Shown piece after piece: positions 24,522 through 34,829 of a stretch of DNA of 64,000 bases. Below the pieces are notes generated by a model that worked only from the letters and a program-made list of their open reading frames with translations, did not search any database and had not been told where the DNA came from. The stretch's first letter is position 1; every line of letters begins with the position of its first letter. Origin of the DNA: Mortierella alpina (Eukaryota; Mortierellomycota; Mortierellomycetes; Mortierellales; Mortierellaceae); assembly GCA_029449245.1 (NCBI GenBank), contig JANATF010000010.1:744001-808000 (forward strand). Reading direction: 5' to 3'. The translations under genes and the position numbers were made by a program.

Positions 24522-26299
24522 GATTAATTATGTGTGACGGAGGTGGGCGAGCGAGGTGTGATGAGGGAATTCGGATTATGAAATGAGCGAGCGAATGAAA
24601 TATACAGAGGAGGGCGTAGGGATGCAGAAACGATGAGAGAAGGAGGGACAGCGAGATGTTGCAACGAGATGAGGGTAAGGTGGACGTCAAAGGGCAGAGA
24701 GGTGGAGGCCAAAGTGGAAAAATCAAAAGGGAACGGTGCAGCGACAGGTCAAGCACTTTATGATGCCGCTCAGCGGTCAGGCACCACAAGAAAGGGGCAC
24801 CAGTCGGGTAAGTCCAGTGCAGTTGGAGGGTCAGACATGTGGGATGGTCGTTGACGAGTTGCATACAGGCGCTACAGGAGTTGCGACGATGCTCTCATCC
24901 ACTTCGCAGGTCGCTCATCGTTCGGTCTTCCTTTGTTTGCTCTCGATATCCCTGTCCATCTGCGCGAAAACTTAACTGTATTTCGGTCCTTCATTCTCCT
25001 CTCCATAAACAATAAATAAAGCTACTGTGAACCACCAGTAGCAATGCAGATAGGCTAAACTAGCGAGCGACCCTGACTTGAAGGGTGCTTTCTACAGCTA
25101 GCACTTGAGCAGCTCTGTTCTGTCCATGCCGGCGCTAGACGACTTTCCCCCACAGAGGTCTACAACAAATGCCATATGGCATTTTGTAACGATTATCTCT
25201 CTCATTTTACACTTTAACCTGGAAAATGACCGCGGTCATGAGCGGGCCAGGAACTCCGCTGTGTGAAGGACTGGAGTGAAGGTGGCGACGCTTTAACAGT
25301 ACCAGCCCAACAGTGCTGTAGAGCCTCTTGTGAAAGTTGTTCGTAGTAGAGTGCAGTGCTGTATGGTGTTCAGGAACAGACTGATGTGAGACCGTTAGGC
25401 TTTGCGTGGTCCCACCGCGACCGACTGAAAAGAAACCTCTTGCCGGTCCTTGGACCCGACAGGGAGAAAAGCAAGGCCGATTACGGGTGGCTCGGCCCTC
25501 GGCCCTCAGCCCTCGACGCGTCGCTTGAAAATCAAACAATTCTCCAAAATATGAAATTTCAATTGCACGCCAGACCTCATTTTTAAAATCCAAATTGACG
25601 CGCGTCTAAAATTGAGCAGCGCGTTGGAGGAGAACGAAAAAAAAAAAAAAAGAAGCTGGGCAGGCATGTAAGACAGAGGAGCAAAACCAATTGCGCCAAA
25701 GGTGGTATTTCCGAGAGAAGGTGAGAGAGGGCTGGCGGGGTGTCCAACCTGGCTTGCACTGATTACAGAGCTTTTGTCCCTTTCCCCCTTCTCTCCTCCT
25801 GTTCCTGCTCGCATCCTTCGAGACGCGACAATAATTCACGCCGCGCGACACAAAGCGAGAAATTAACGCGATCCATTGCCTATCCTTACCGTCCCTCACC
25901 CGCAGACCCCCACCCTCTCCACCACCTCCTTTCCACACCCATTCCCTTTCGCCTATCTCTTCCGGTGCTGGATGTTTTAGCGGTTCGAGTCCATGAGCTG
26001 CCGAAGTGTCTTCACAACACCATCATACAGGAGAAAACTGAGAGTGTGAGAGAACAAAGACAAACAGTGTTCGTGGTCCAAAGGTACAGATACACTCTAT
26101 GGCAGTGTCATAGCCAGTGCACCTCGCACTTCACCCTCCCAACTCCCGGCACACACCACACGAGGCATGGACTATTCGACACATCATTCCTTCCGCTAAC
26201 CTCCAGGCCTTCGCATTGTCGATTTCAGCATGCCTTACTTTTTCACACTAATTCAAACGCACCTACCCTACCCCTCTACAAGACTTTACCACCATAAAA
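24522..26299. other. Intergenic, divergent promoters, no gene recognised
   Basis: About 1.8 kb between divergent genes. It includes an AATAAATAAA-like stretch near 25009-25019, an A run at about 25638 and CT-rich leader sequence before 26300. The longest opposite-strand frame (25207-25593) has no recognisable feature. Near 25979 there is a B-box-like GGTTCGAGTCC without a tRNA around it. Confidence 0.4.
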
Positions 26300-29200
26300 A
26301 TGGAGCTCAGACTCACATTTCGAGTGCTTCGTACCTTGAGCAGGAATATAGCAGCAAGACCGAAGACACTGACTTTTGGCCTTGTTGATTCACTCTGCTC
26401 TTGTAGAATACACATGAAAGTGTCCGCCGTCGAAATAATGATTACTACACCGTTGGCGGAGGCTCCCGCAGCAGCTTCAATATCACCCCTGACTGTGGCG
26501 CAAAAGGAGATCGAGTCTCATGACAATGGGACGACCTTGGTCAAACAAGAGCCGGAGGAGAGTTCACACTTAGCAGCTCTGACCAACAACAGCAGCTCTC
26601 TTGTTATGCCCACTGCATCTGCACAATTTCTTGACTACTCGCCATCACTCAAGCTAGCCGCACAGATCAATGAAATCAACCAGATCAGAACCATGAAGGA
26701 AGGCACTTTCTCTACCAACAGTCCGGCGCGAAAAGACGTTGGCGTCTCCGCCACGACAGTCTCTGCTGGGATCTCAACACTTTTATCGCAAACTCAATGC
26801 ACCAGCGCTTCGCCATCTTCTGCGGTGTCCGCACCACGATCTGCGTCTTCCTTCAGCTCATCTCCGGCGACAGTGTTATCTGAGCCTTCGCTCTTAACTT
26901 CGGATGGAACAGTTACGACAAACCATAGAAGCACCAGCACTGCCAGGACAGACACCTCGTTCTCAATGCTTTCACCAACACTCTCAAGTCCACCACGACC
27001 ATCGCGACTAGGTTCCTTCACCGACGAGGACGATGTAATGATAAGAGGCTGCGATGATACAACACGACTTCCCATGTCACCACCTTTATCTTTGAGATTC
27101 AGGTCTGGGGACGAACAAGCTAAGGAGTCCTGCCAGCAAAGGGACCAGCGGCAGCCAAAATCGTTTCATCCATTCGATCAGGCTTTACCTATAACGCCAC
27201 CCAAAAAGACCCTCAATTGGGTCAATGCGCTGCCGTCCCATTTCGACACCTCCACTTCTGGAAGCCATGGACCCAATGGTAATACACTTGAGGGAGACTC
27301 GCTAACCAACAGCTGTGGTGTTCATCCAAGGAAACGAAGGCGACGAACCAACAGGGAGGAACTTGAAATTTTGGAGGAGGCATTCAGCAAGAATCTGCTC
27401 CCGGATGCAGCAACGCGTCAGGAACTGGCTGAGCGGCTAGGGATGAGCGTCCGAGCAGTTCAGATCTGGTTCCAGAACAGAAGGCAGCAACTACGCAAGA
27501 AGTCAGTATCCTCTTGCGGTGGAGTAGGAGAAGCAGGACCTTTTCAGACTGGATCAGAGGATGATGTGCCAAGCTCCTCTGACCAAAAGTCCAGAGACTT
27601 GGCTTCCTTGTCGCCAATGTCTTTGCATCGCAGACCCTCAGAAGATTCAGCTGCGTCGACATCGCCGGCCTTATTCCCTCAAGAGGACGGCGATCATGTA
27701 CCCAGACTTGTATCCAGGACCTCTCTCGACCTCTCGTCCGCCGCGTCTACATATGCGCCCAGGGAACCGAAACAGGAGTCCAGGGCATTCTTGCGTGTCG
27801 AAACGTGTCCATTGTTGCCCTCAACAGTCGCCTTGTTGCCCTCAATATCTTTGAATGCGCCGCCCAAGACTACGCACCCCTATACCACGCCACAATCAGT
27901 GGGCGAGCTGGAGCCAAAGGCAGAGAAACACATGGAGTTGACCACCCAAACCGATTTTGGAGCTGTGGTAAAACTTGAGCGGGTAGAGCCCGTGATCTCC
28001 CTGAAGTCTCTTACTTTCAGCCCCGTGGCAACCACACCCGACATTCTCGATGCAAAAACTGCAGATGTTCATCTCAGCATGTTGCTAGAGGAGGCCAAGA
28101 GGCATTCCAAACAGGGCGGCGTGCATGCTCCTGTGATGGCCATTTGGCCAGGTCCGTCTACAAAACCTGTCTTGAACAGCTCCCTCTCCGGCCCTCTGCC
28201 TTCGGTTTCAACCGCGCCCATTGTGTTTCCACCGCAGGCGGTAGCACACAGGACCAAATCGATGCCCTCCATCAAGTCCTCCGCTATAGACAGCACGCGT
28301 CATTACCAGCACCACTCACTCCTGCAGGCCCACCGCCCTAGATCCCCTCAGTTGTCTCCCCGCAAGCACAGATCCATGCCCGAGGCAGGATCATCATTGA
28401 CACGCAACTGCTCCCCCTATCCCAGAACGATGTCACTCATGGAGCAGGTCATTAACCGGCAGCAGCAGCAACAACACTACCATCAGCGTTCACCCCCCAG
28501 CAGCTTCAAGCAGTCAGCGCTCTCGGGCAGTAAAGGCAAGCACCACTACATTGACAGGACCATTAGTAACAAGGCCATGCCATCCTCGCCTATTACTTCC
28601 AGTGGCCTATCTGCTGCCCAGCTGGCACGGCGACTTCAACATGTCGTGTCAAAGAATCTCAATGAGATTCGATCCCGATCCACCATTCAAGAGCAAGTGT
28701 CCAGTGTAATCGCAGGAATGAGCGGCACCCGTGGAAAGGGCTATGGGCAAACGGCGATGAGGGCTAGACGTCTTTCAATTGGTCAATACCTTTTCGATTC
28801 TGACACGGATGAAGAAGTAACACCTCGCAGGACCAGTACCATGTCCGGACAGCAGCAACAACAACAGCAGCAGCAGCAGCAACAGCCATTGACGCATCAA
28901 GCACAAAAGCGCGGCGCAGCACTGGGTTGTGGCAACCAATCTGTTGATGGGGACGAGACCGATGAAGAGGACTTCATTGCCCAAAATGAGAGAGCCAAGC
29001 GACTGAATGCATCCAAGCGCTTCTTTTCATCCATGGCTCAAGGTCGTGAGGGCCGCTATCAGCACCAACGCCAGCAGGACTGGAGTGGGACCCACAAGAT
29101 GCCTCAGAAGGCCCTCAAGTCGTCCCTTTCAGCCTTTCCCCGAACTGGGGTGACTTCGTCGCCAACGCGAGAGTACGGTCTGGAGCTGAATGAAAGGTCT

Positions 29201-29479
29201 TATACGATGTCGCATTCTTCTCGTGGAGGCTCGCCTTTTACAAGCCATCAGCCGGTTGTGGATAAAAGCCAGACATGGAGCAATGGATCGGGTGCTGCGG
29301 GGTGCCAACAACAGGAGCAGCAATCTCAACAGCAGCAGCAACAATGCTCTCAGGATTACACTCAGGCATCTTTGACAGCCTTAGCCTCGGCCCTTCCCTC
29401 ACCAAATGGCACCAAGGACTTGAATCTAGACGAGCTCGAGTGCGCCAGCGTTCTGGCTGGACTCGGTTGGGGCCGCTAG
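26300..29479 (+). CDS. Homeodomain transcription factor, large
   Basis: Single continuous frame, 1059 aa. The homeodomain lies at about residues 345-404: it begins with a basic RKRRRRT arm, has LEILEEAF in helix 1, LAERLGMSVRAVQIWFQNRRQQLRKK over helices 2-3, and conserved Trp, Phe, Asn and Arg in WFQNRR. It has the typical 60-residue length with no TALE insertion. The rest is Ser/Thr/Pro-rich and disordered, with Gln runs near residues 718-722 and 852-864 and again near the C-terminus, and a basic segment TRHYQHH. Fungal proteins of this build resemble Pah1/Phx1/Yox1-type regulators; the target genes are unknown. The first 38 codons look weak: a CTCTGCTCTTGTAG acceptor-like site sits just before a second in-frame ATG at 26414, so translation may start there after a 5'-UTR intron. 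Confidence 0.88.
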   Translation: MELRLTFRVLRTLSRNIAARPKTLTFGLVDSLCSCRIHMKVSAVEIMITTPLAEAPAAASISPLTVAQKEIESHDNGTTLVKQEPEESSHLAALTNNSSSLVMPTASAQFLDYSPSLKLAAQINEINQIRTMKEGTFSTNSPARKDVGVSATTVSAGISTLLSQTQCTSASPSSAVSAPRSASSFSSSPATVLSEPSLLTSDGTVTTNHRSTSTARTDTSFSMLSPTLSSPPRPSRLGSFTDEDDVMIRGCDDTTRLPMSPPLSLRFRSGDEQAKESCQQRDQRQPKSFHPFDQALPITPPKKTLNWVNALPSHFDTSTSGSHGPNGNTLEGDSLTNSCGVHPRKRRRRTNREELEILEEAFSKNLLPDAATRQELAERLGMSVRAVQIWFQNRRQQLRKKSVSSCGGVGEAGPFQTGSEDDVPSSSDQKSRDLASLSPMSLHRRPSEDSAASTSPALFPQEDGDHVPRLVSRTSLDLSSAASTYAPREPKQESRAFLRVETCPLLPSTVALLPSISLNAPPKTTHPYTTPQSVGELEPKAEKHMELTTQTDFGAVVKLERVEPVISLKSLTFSPVATTPDILDAKTADVHLSMLLEEAKRHSKQGGVHAPVMAIWPGPSTKPVLNSSLSGPLPSVSTAPIVFPPQAVAHRTKSMPSIKSSAIDSTRHYQHHSLLQAHRPRSPQLSPRKHRSMPEAGSSLTRNCSPYPRTMSLMEQVINRQQQQQHYHQRSPPSSFKQSALSGSKGKHHYIDRTISNKAMPSSPITSSGLSAAQLARRLQHVVSKNLNEIRSRSTIQEQVSSVIAGMSGTRGKGYGQTAMRARRLSIGQYLFDSDTDEEVTPRRTSTMSGQQQQQQQQQQQQPLTHQAQKRGAALGCGNQSVDGDETDEEDFIAQNERAKRLNASKRFFSSMAQGREGRYQHQRQQDWSGTHKMPQKALKSSLSAFPRTGVTSSPTREYGLELNERSYTMSHSSRGGSPFTSHQPVVDKSQTWSNGSGAAGCQQQEQQSQQQQQQCSQDYTQASLTALASALPSPNGTKDLNLDELECASVLAGLGWGR

Positions 29480-29683
29480 ACACATTTACCAAGCAACACT
29501 TCCTCTCGATGGCTTTTTCTTTTTTCGTTTTATTTCTTTCTGCATTTCTCCTGCTCATTCTGTAAAACGAACCACTATAGTATACTGTATGTACACCTGT
29601 ACACTCCCTGCCATCCCACTGTATCATATTAGCATAGTGCCACAATTATTATTATAAAAATTGTCATTCATTTTGTTCTTTAC

Positions 29684-30192
29684 TCATACAACGAACTTGT
29701 CAGCAGCGACCACGCCTTCATTCAGAAGAGACTTGAAATCAAATTCCTTTGTCAATAAGCAGGCACCAGCAGCATCGGCAATATCATCGCTGGCAACGGT
29801 TGCAACCTGAACCGTAGACAACGCTGATCTTGATACTTTTTTCTATCACACCAAACCTCTTCCCACATCAATCGCATGCGTGGACAAAGACTTTGAAAGA
29901 TTCCATAGACAGCATTTTATTTTATTTTTTGGTTGTTGTGATGCCCTGGTCCATTGTGAGGAATAGCGACCCGGCTTCTTACCTGTAAAGCCGGCTCTTA
30001 TGACTGAAAGATCTTCTGCTGAACGACGCGGCATCGAGCAATCATAAATAGCGGCACCAAAATGTACTTGCCTGTCTGTTAGCACATCGTAACAAAACAC
30101 ATTCTCACTTCCACACAATTCACCACAAAGACATACCCACAAAGGACTCTCAGAATCGATCCCTTATCCTGTACTCACTCGTAGCCCGCCAT
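29684..30192 (-). CDS. Tentative small protein, 84 aa, 3 exons
   Basis: Proposed model: complement(join(29684..29835,29983..30071,30179..30192)), 84 aa, in phase. The last exon reads as convincing protein (DDIADAAGACLLTKEF, then SLLNEGVVAADKFVV and a stop). Intron 1 has a GTGAGT donor and a near-perfect GTGCTAACAGACAG end. Intron 2 has a GTAAGA donor, but its acceptor (AAAAAAG at 29836) is weak. The start ATG overlaps the ATG of the divergent gene at 30191. I recognise no family. The last exon is the best-supported part; the first exon is only 14 nt and could be wrong. An internal ATG in exon 2 would give 67 aa. Confidence 0.4.
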
Positions 30193-33100
30193 GCGATTAT
30201 GGGAAGCAACACCCGAGCAGATCACATATCTGTTGCACCCTTCTGCTCTTTTACGACGAGATCATGAACCCGACCTAGACATCGACGTCGTCCAGGAGCT
30301 CAGCCTGCCCTCTCAAACGCAAAGCCCTCCATTCTTTGAGAGCGGACGAGATCTGCTCTCAAAAACGTATGTCCTCACCACGAAGGGTACCAATACCCCC
30401 ACCAGTCCTACCAGAAGCAAGGACTGCAAGTTTTTGTTAAAGGTGTACCCAGACGCCAACCCATTTTCCCATCCTGGCACAGCTTTGGAAACAAGGACCA
30501 ACATTGATGACCGCGAGCTGATGATGGATATGGTTCAGCATGCGATCGAGAATGGGCTTGGAGCAACTGAATGGCTAGAAGGCAATTGGTAAGTACGCAC
30601 AATAAGGTGGCTCTCTCTTCTATATCATTGTTTTGTGTTTTTTTTCGCTGAGAGTAGCTTCTGATGAATGTTAAACATAGTGCGCAGGTCCAGACCCCAC
30701 GCGTCCTCGGGTTCGCGTACCATCGAACCGGTAACCCAATGCACAAGGAAAGCCTTGATAAGACTGGCATTCTGGGCTTTACTCTCACAGAGTACCCTCA
30801 AAGCGGGATCCTCTACCAAGGCTTCGCTGGCGAGCGTGGAATGGAGAGTGCGAAGCAGAACAAGCTGACTACGGGGATTGCAAATGTATGATATATTTTG
30901 CTGCTGTCATAGTGCCTACGAGATCGCTGTCGTATTGTAACTAATAGAGTTCTTTTGTAGACCCTTTACGAGATGAGATCGACGCGTAAGGATCAGGTAC
31001 AGGGGTTCACACTCCCGACAAAGTACGCTAGTGCTTCAAGAAGTTGTCCCAAACAGTTTGGGCCACGGTCCAGGTTTGGTAAGTGTACACGACAGATCGC
31101 CATTGCATGTGCCCTTTATACGAGACCCTCCAGTTTAACATCGACTCTCTTCCTCAGATCTTGTCGTGCGGACTCTTGACAGGAAGGTAACTCGTGGTCT
31201 TCTTGTACTTCCACGTTCAGCATCGGCCTCCACATCTTCCTCCTCCTCCTCCTCCTCCTCCTCACCATCAGCCTCAGCCTTCTTATCCAGGGATTACCCA
31301 GCCCGCTCATCATCTCTTCACAACCTCAACCCTCCGCGCACATCATCTCTTCAGAACCTCTACCCTTCACGTTCACCCTCGCCCCATCATCTGAGTCCCT
31401 CGCGCGCACTGTCTGTTGAGGACTTGGACTATCAGAAAAGAACAAACGGCACTCCACCTTCCGACATCACCAACAACAGCAGCTTCAGCACCAGCAACTT
31501 CAGCACCAGCAGTGCCAGCAGCCGCACTTTGGTACATTCGTCAACTTTATCTGACCAAGAATCCAGCCAGCCTTTGAAGGGCCAAAGCACCACCCCACCA
31601 TCGGTCACGACAACCAGTTTGTTACCTCCTCCGCTCACGAGACATCCAAGCGCAAGCGCCATCTCGTCCCCGCTCCGAAACGAGATTGTGGCCGCCAACG
31701 ATTCAGAATCAGTCATTTCTGAAGATGGTCTTAGTAACGGACCTGAAAACCCCGACAACCATTCTAACAGAGTAGTTGCGCTTAACTACAGCATCAAAAC
31801 AGCCCTGGAAGAGTGTGAACGGCTTTTGCGCGAGGACTCGCTTGTCAAGACAGGGACTCACACCATTGCCAGTGTTGCGGCTCTAAGGGTCGACACCGAC
31901 ATCGCGACGAGCGCCTTGATCAAAAGCCAGCATGTCTCTCCTATCCACTTGGAGGAGCAAAAGGCGAAACCGATGCCCGTTAGCGCTCAAGGAAGTCGTT
32001 CATCTGCAAAATCAACCACTGTGAAGGAGGACGAAGAGATGGAATCGGAGGATCAAGATGGGTCCTTGTTTGAGGGCGACCCCACTATCTACTGCAGCCA
32101 CTGTGCCCATCAAGGCCCACGACGTGGCACGAGCCTTGGCTGTTTGGTCTACAGGCCCAGCTCGACAACTGACTGCAGGGTTTCTACGGCACTTTCCTGT
32201 GCCACTACCAGTAGCAGCATGGCCTCCAAATCAAAGAATCTTCTCCAGCGCTTTGCCCTGAAGGAGCAGAAGGACCCAAGCGCTGTATGGACCGAGAGCA
32301 CCATCGCCTGGCCCACTACATTTGTGGATCCGATCTCTGATAACGGAGTGTGCGAGTCCATCGCAGCGTTTGAGCAGGCTCGTCTATTCAATGCCCTCAC
32401 AGCACTCGCGTACCTAGATGCAGCCCCAGGATCGACTTGTCGCTTCCCGAAAGAGTTGGTCAACCTCTTGCCTAGAATTCTGTGCCTCGCTTTCGACGAG
32501 TTGCTCTTCTCAGGTTCCAATTTAGTCATACCTCCCCGTCGCAAGGTTCATATCGATTCGAACAAACCCTTCATACCCGAGAGTATTTTTGCCACGGAGC
32601 GCACTGTCTTTACCCATGGCGATCTGAAGCCTCAATCTCTGATCATCCAAGGCGAGGATGCAGGTTTGCTGTCCATGATCGACTTTGACCAGGCGGGCTT
32701 TCTCCCTAGCTATGCTGAATCTGTTCAGGGGCCGTTCACGGCGGTCACTCATGGCTATGCTTCGTTCTGGAGCACTCGCAAGACACCTCAATCAAGTAGT
32801 GCCTCCTCCGACTGCAGCAGTATGGTCAAGGAGCGAAAGAGAGGCATCAAGCGCTTGTTTCCGAGCTCGAAATCTTCCTCCACCACCACCACGGCGGGTT
32901 TAGGGGTGGGTTACAGAACCATGCGAGGCAAGCATCCTTGCCCTTACCCGGTGGTCAATTACTATCCTACGAAGAGAACCACGCAGGCCATGGACTATGC
33001 CGAACCAGACGACGATGGGTCCACCATCTCCATGCAAGCCCCTCTGAAAACCAAGCAAGATCAAGCCCAAAGTGGAGTCCTGACGACCAAAGAGGACAAC

Positions 33101-34372
33101 AAGGGCAAAGCCTCGTTCCGGAACTCTACGTTTTCAATGAGCTCATCCTCAGTCTCTCTGGGATCGGGCTCTGGAGTTCCAGCGAGGGCGATGGGTTATT
33201 CGCTGGGGTCTCAAAGAGGTGCTTTGCTTCTCCGAACGACTCTCAAGGACTCGTCAGGCTGGACGAGGTTTTTGAGTTCCTATAACGCCCTTGACCGGAA
33301 CCATCGATCCAAAGGCACCACCAGCAATAGCAATATCGGCAGTAGCAGCAGCGCAGAGTTGTTTGAGGCGAACGAATTGCATAAGCACCGCGGGACGGTG
33401 GATGCCCTGGTGGGTATTAGCAAGACCCTTCAGCACCTGGTGGTAGCCCTCGAATCTGGAGCCACGGTCCTGACCTCTGAACAAGCGTTGGACGCCATCG
33501 AATCCAAACGCCAGATCTGGCTCACAGAGCGACACGAACAATTGGCTGCTGCTGCTGCTAGTGCTGCAGTTGCCCTTACAACGGTCATGGCAGCAGCCGA
33601 CTCTGAGGATCAAGTTCCAAACCGGTTACTTTCGGCTGCTAGCACGTCCACCTCTCAGCTGTTGTTATCGACTGCTGCTGCTGCCACCCCGGGTGGTGAT
33701 TCTGAGGTGATAACACCGTCCAAGCCCAAATTCTTCAAGACCCTGCTACAAAAGATGAAAAAGCCCAAGATGGATCCGTCTTCATTATCGTCCTCATCCT
33801 CACCATCGTTGACCAAGGAGCCAACCCTTGGTAGTACCAAGCCGACAGCGGCGGCGTCTACCACGGTTTACAGACCCGTCCGTACCTCTGAAGACAACAT
33901 TTACTACACTGCCCCTGGTGTGCAGCGCCCTCCCTTGGTGTGTGAGTTGCCAGACCATGTCGCCTACGGTACCTATAGCGGTGGTCCTTGCAGTCCGGGG
34001 TCTCCACCTCCAGTCGAAGGCGGTGGCCTCACAAGTCCTCGAATCGTCGACACGCGAATGCTTGGCACAATGGCGGCTCCAGATCTACCTGCGTTCGGGA
34101 TACGACTGACGAACCAGGAGGGTACCCTGACGCTGGCACAGATTGAGCGACAGCGGGTTGAGAAGGAAGAAGCAACGTTCTGGAATGGGATTGAGGGCCA
34201 TTGTGATGGTGTGCGTCTTGGCCTTGGAGGAGGCAAGAAAGACAACAGGTCTGCGGGGGTAGCGCTGATGAATGTACAGGATCTGGAGAAGAATTTGGAG
34301 TTGGTGGAGAAATACATAGCCAAGATGGAGGGCCAGGCTCTCAAGCATTACGAGTCTGCAAAGAAGTGTTAG
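30191..34372 (+). CDS. Very large APH-fold kinase-like protein with split catalytic core
   Basis: Model: join(30191..30588,30681..30885,30961..31078,31158..34372), 1311 aa, in phase. The start is firm: an in-frame TAG lies three codons upstream. Residues 60-255 resemble the N-lobe of aminoglycoside/choline-type kinases (KFLLKVYPD, TPRVLGFAY, GFTLTEYP). A Ser/Pro-rich low-complexity block of roughly 280 residues follows, then C-lobe-like sequence with the catalytic loop HGDLKPQS at 727-734 and the metal site IDFDQAGFLPSYAE shortly after. In the usual HGDxxxxN motif the Asn is Ser here, while both Asp residues remain. The last 500 residues are Ser/Ala-rich and disordered except for a short charged helix at the C-terminus (LEKNLELVEKYIAKME). 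Substrate unknown; it may be a degenerate or regulatory member. Confidence 0.75.
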
Positions 34373-34829
34373 TCACTCTCTACATTGGGGGGATGGAGGG
34401 GGTTTTCTCACATCGCATAGTTTTTCATAGTTCATAAAAAAAATACGAAGTATCGGGTCAAAGGACGCGTCAAGTACGCGTCAAGTACTGCTGTTATGTT
34501 CTATGATGCGCGCGCACGCGAGAGAATTGAAAGGAAAGAATTTACCACAGAGTTTCGCGCTCCGAGGGTCGATGGCCCTGCAAAACGCGACTGGATTCAT
34601 GGGAGATATTGGAGTCATTAGGTCATATTAAAAACGGGGCCGTGATCACACACAAAGAGAGAGCGTTCATTAAGCAGAATGATTGAGGAAAGAGACAATG
34701 TGGCGGCAGGGCATCAAAGCGCCGAACGCGTGTGGCCACAGCGTGCCTATAAGCTACAAAAGGGTGTACAAAGAGGAAGGAAGGAGCCGATCTCCTCAGC
34801 TCGTCCTTCATATGCAGACTATGCATGAT
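34373..34829. other. Intergenic between convergent genes
   Basis: 457 bp of 3' flanks; contains a short CGCGCGCACGCG alternating stretch near 34508. No gene is seen. Confidence 0.4.

Noticed and set aside
25979-25990. B-box-like GGTTCGAGTCC
   Set aside because: No A box, acceptor stem or anticodon arm can be folded around it, and no oligo-T terminator follows.
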